A DNA stretch of 64,000 nucleotides from Pratylenchus scribneri (taxonomy: Eukaryota > Nematoda > Chromadorea > Rhabditida > Pratylenchidae), in assembly GCA_030063045.1 (NCBI GenBank), contig JAQSEB010000191.1, positions 229,601 to 293,600 of the forward strand, read 5' to 3'. Positions 61,523 to 64,000 of the stretch are shown piece after piece. A program made the position numbers and the translations under genes. The first letter of the stretch is position 1. The number at the start of each line of letters is the position of its first letter. Below the pieces are notes generated by a model that saw nothing but the letters and a program-made list of their open reading frames with translations, was not told the DNA's origin and ran no database searches.

Positions 61523-63500
61523 ATGAAATTCATCTTATTTACACTTTTTTGTGTGCTAATTTCCATATCGGCAAATTCAATTGGACCGGTTGTGATGATC
61601 ACGGGCGCAAATCGAGGCCTGGGTAAGGCCATATTGGAATTGTTGGTTGAAGACAAATCGGTGAAAGTGATTTTTGCCACCTACCGGGAAGGAAGCGACC
61701 ATACTGTAAAATTTTTTGCTTTGCATAATTTATTAATAATTATTAAAAAAAGAAAATTGTTCTTTTGATATTTTAAAAATTTTGATTCATAATTCGCCAA
61801 AGAAATAGCAGTCTGAAAAATAAATTTAGCATTGGAAATATCTTAATTTAAATTCATTATAAATTTTAAATTTATATTAATATCCCCGGGATTACTATAT
61901 TTTCAAAACCAAATAAAAAGGTGATTCTTAATGAGAGGTGACTTTTAATAAAGGGTGGAACATTAAATTCTAAATTTCCGAGAGGGAAAATGTAAGAAAA
62001 TAAATTTCCAAAAAATTATTATAAGTTTTTAGTATTCAAAACAAAAAAATGTTTATAAAATTAGAAAATTAAAAGTAATTTCTATAGAGGGAGCTCTTAT
62101 AGAGGGGTCTTCTAATGGAGAGGGCATTAATAGAGGATTTGCGATAAAATAATTCTTTTTTAAATTACCAGAGTAACCCATTCCGTATCTAATGGTTTAA
62201 CTTTAATTAGATTAATTAATCATTGCCCTTTTGCATAAAGGTCAATATCAATCTGCTTAGAATTAACATTTAATAATTAGTAGGACAATTTTTAACCAAA
62301 AAATTCTGTATTTTGCTATTTATTTAAACCCGAAAATAAGAGAAATCGAAAAAGAAAACTGAAAACCGATCTTTTCAAGTACCGAAAAACCGGTTTTCCA
62401 TAAATCCCGTTTAAAAATCGAACTCTAATGATTATTAATTTTTGTTGCCTTATAATAATTATTTTCTATTTTATTTAGCGTCTAGAAGAGCTTGTCCAAA
62501 CATTCAAGAATAATAAACATAAAATTGTGGGCAAGGTGAATATGGAAATGAGCGATGAAAAAAGTATGAAGAAGGGTCTTGAAGAAATGCGCAAAACATT
62601 AAATAAATTGGTTACAGAAAGAAAAGGCAAATTGATTGGAAGTACGAATTGTTTATAATTCTAACATAGATTATAGATACATACAAAAATTGCAAAATAA
62701 TACATTGAAAAAAATTCAATAATTCTAACAGGATTTTCATTTTATAGAAAAACATAATGCAATTCAAATAATATTTTGTCTATGTTTAATGTTCAAAAAC
62801 ATCGATTAGAATATTTTGTCATTTTTCGTTTAGTCATTTAAAAAGACAATTTTTTCCCCATTTTTTAAAAATTTTTTTACTCCATTTTTTATTTCTTTAT
62901 ACCAAAAGTATTTTTTATTTCTAATAAATCAGAACCGGTTTATAAACCTTACAAACCTTATATATATTTATAGTTCTCATCGACATGTATCGATGGTTAT
63001 ATAATAAAAATGCATTTTTTACACAAAATTAAAGTGTTTAAAACCAAAAACAAGAAATATAATTTATAAGATTTAATCCGTTCAATTTCAATTTAAACTA
63101 CGAAATTATATAATATATCAAACGTAACCTTTATGAGATCTACAAAAAGTATAAGGTTTGTAAGGTTTAAAACCGGTTTCTGTTTTATTAGAAGTTAAAC
63201 ACTACTTTGGGAAAAAACAATAAAAAAAAATAGAATAAAAAATTTTTTCTTAATCATTTTTATTAAAAACTCATCAGAAATATCTTTTAAAAATAAAAAA
63301 AATTATCAGAGGAAATGGTCAACACATTGATTCACAACGCCGGCATTATGGACACTGCAATTGGCAAAGTGGATGAGAATGGCAAAATAACTGGAGAAGG
63401 GGCCAAACGAGGCGTACATCCCTTGGGTGTTGATCAGGGCTATGAAGCATTTTTAAAACATTTCATTGTCAACACCGTTGCACCGGCCTTCATCACATCG
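61523..63500 (+). CDS. short-chain dehydrogenase/reductase with N-terminal leader, cut by window end
   Basis: Exons: 61523–61705, 62479–62641, 63310–63500, and continuing (donor GTGTGT at 63501). 179 aa visible. A hydrophobic leader (MKFILFTLFCVLISISA) precedes the Rossmann start VVMITGANRGLGKAI (TGxxxGxG cofactor loop); LIHNAGIM is the NAG motif; FIVNTVAPAFIT is the NT helix before the active site. The YxxxK catalytic pair must lie beyond the window. NAD(P)-dependent oxidoreductase of the secretory pathway or secreted; substrate unknown. It resembles C-factor/sniffer-type SDRs (TGANRGLG, NxGI), but the leader is unusual for them. Confidence 0.88.
62918..63198. repeat. second full copy of the MITE-like palindrome family, SDR intron 2
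   Basis: TTCTAATAAATCAG (62919) mirrors CTGTTTTATTAGAAG (63180–63194); the inner arms share CCTTACAAACCTTAT/ATAAGGTTTGTAAGG and ATCGACATGTATCGATGG. Diverged from 25322–25600 but the same layout. Confidence 0.8.
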
Positions 63501-64000
63501 GTGTGTTCTACTTTTTATATGATACAAAATAATTTATGAAATTCTGCAATTATTTTAGAGAATTTATTAAAAATGTAATAATTATTGTATCAAAAAATGA
63601 AATTTTTGAAAAATTTTTTTAAATGAGCATTCCCAATGATTGATAAATTAAAATTAGAAATTATGATGAAAAGTTGGGCAAACAATTGATTTATGGTTTT
63701 CAAAATTGCATTTTTTCGATTTCTCCTATTTTCGGTTATTCTGAGCAAAACTCAAATTCCCTTTTTTAATTGCATCAATTTTCCGAAAACGACATTAAAC
63801 AACACTATTAGAAATGTAAACAAATCTTGCCTAATTTTTTTCTAATTTATGTTAATCTTGATAAGCCAAAATGCCAACATTTACCATGTCATAAAAAATG
63901 GTGTCATTTGCTCACAAAAAGATGGTCAAATAATAATTAAATTTGGTCATTATCATGTTTAGGCATTTGAATTATTTTCTAAAATTTTTTAGTTTGATTA
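63501..64000. other. SDR intron 3, continuing past the window
   Basis: AT-rich; includes TTTTCGATTTCTCC…TTTTCGGTTATTCTGAGC words of the CGGTTT repeat family near 63710–63740. No further SDR exon is visible before the edge. Confidence 0.6.

Overview
The window is nuclear DNA of a nematode. It is strongly AT-rich, its genes are split by many short GT–AG introns ending in TTTCAG-like acceptors, and it carries a Ground-like domain gene, a family found in nematodes. An array of small secreted cysteine-rich proteins, a C1-like secreted protein with a damaged active site and a repeat-tailed phospholipase A2 would fit a parasite, but the sequence does not fix the species. All exon models below were read by eye from splice sites, reading phase and family motifs.

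Layout. 0.8–4.8 kb (+): a nine-exon class III alcohol dehydrogenase with one splice junction that does not work canonically. 6.6–10.7 kb (+): a secreted papain-like (C1A) protein with a lysine-rich N-terminus and missing catalytic-site residues. 11.4–13.2 kb (-): an unrecognised secreted protein whose 3' end is duplicated as a relic at 5.0–5.4 kb. 13.95–15.0 kb: a 13-copy 81-bp minisatellite. 15.1–19.8 kb (+): Ly6/three-finger-like GPI-tailed genes, a short relative and a decayed exon. 20.5–21.6 kb (+): a secreted phospholipase A2 with seven Cys-containing repeats. 22.16–25.11 kb (+) and 57.17–60.12 kb (-): two almost identical hAT transposons in opposite orientation, both with an apparently intact BED-finger transposase. 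28.0–32.9 kb (+): a Ground-like domain gene with one GC–AG intron. 35.1–45.8 kb (+): a long M13 (neprilysin-like) metallopeptidase gene. 48.65–55.9 kb: more Ly6-like genes, each with a duplicated upstream block and a conserved 3' UTR, ending in a 2.3-kb palindrome made of Ly6 gene fragments. 61.5 kb to the right edge (+): a secreted or ER short-chain dehydrogenase, cut by the window end.

How the parts relate. Most protein genes here encode secreted or membrane-anchored products (C1-like protein, unknown secreted protein, Ly6-like family, PLA2, Ground-like protein, M13 peptidase, SDR with a leader). There is no operon-like spacing; local duplication is what links the loci. In the Ly6-like family the signal exon, GPI-tail exon, 5' block and 3' UTR are kept while the mature domain has diverged. 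Repeats fill much of the rest: hAT elements, several MITE-like inverted repeats (one family with a shared core recurring about every few kb), a tRNA-derived relic with GC-rich hairpins, minisatellites and degenerate telomere-like tracts.

The most notable structural signal is at the two hAT copies: the 8-bp flank at the 3' end of copy 1 equals the 8-bp flank at the 5' end of copy 2. This suggests that the 32 kb between them was inverted by recombination between the copies, or misjoined there during assembly.
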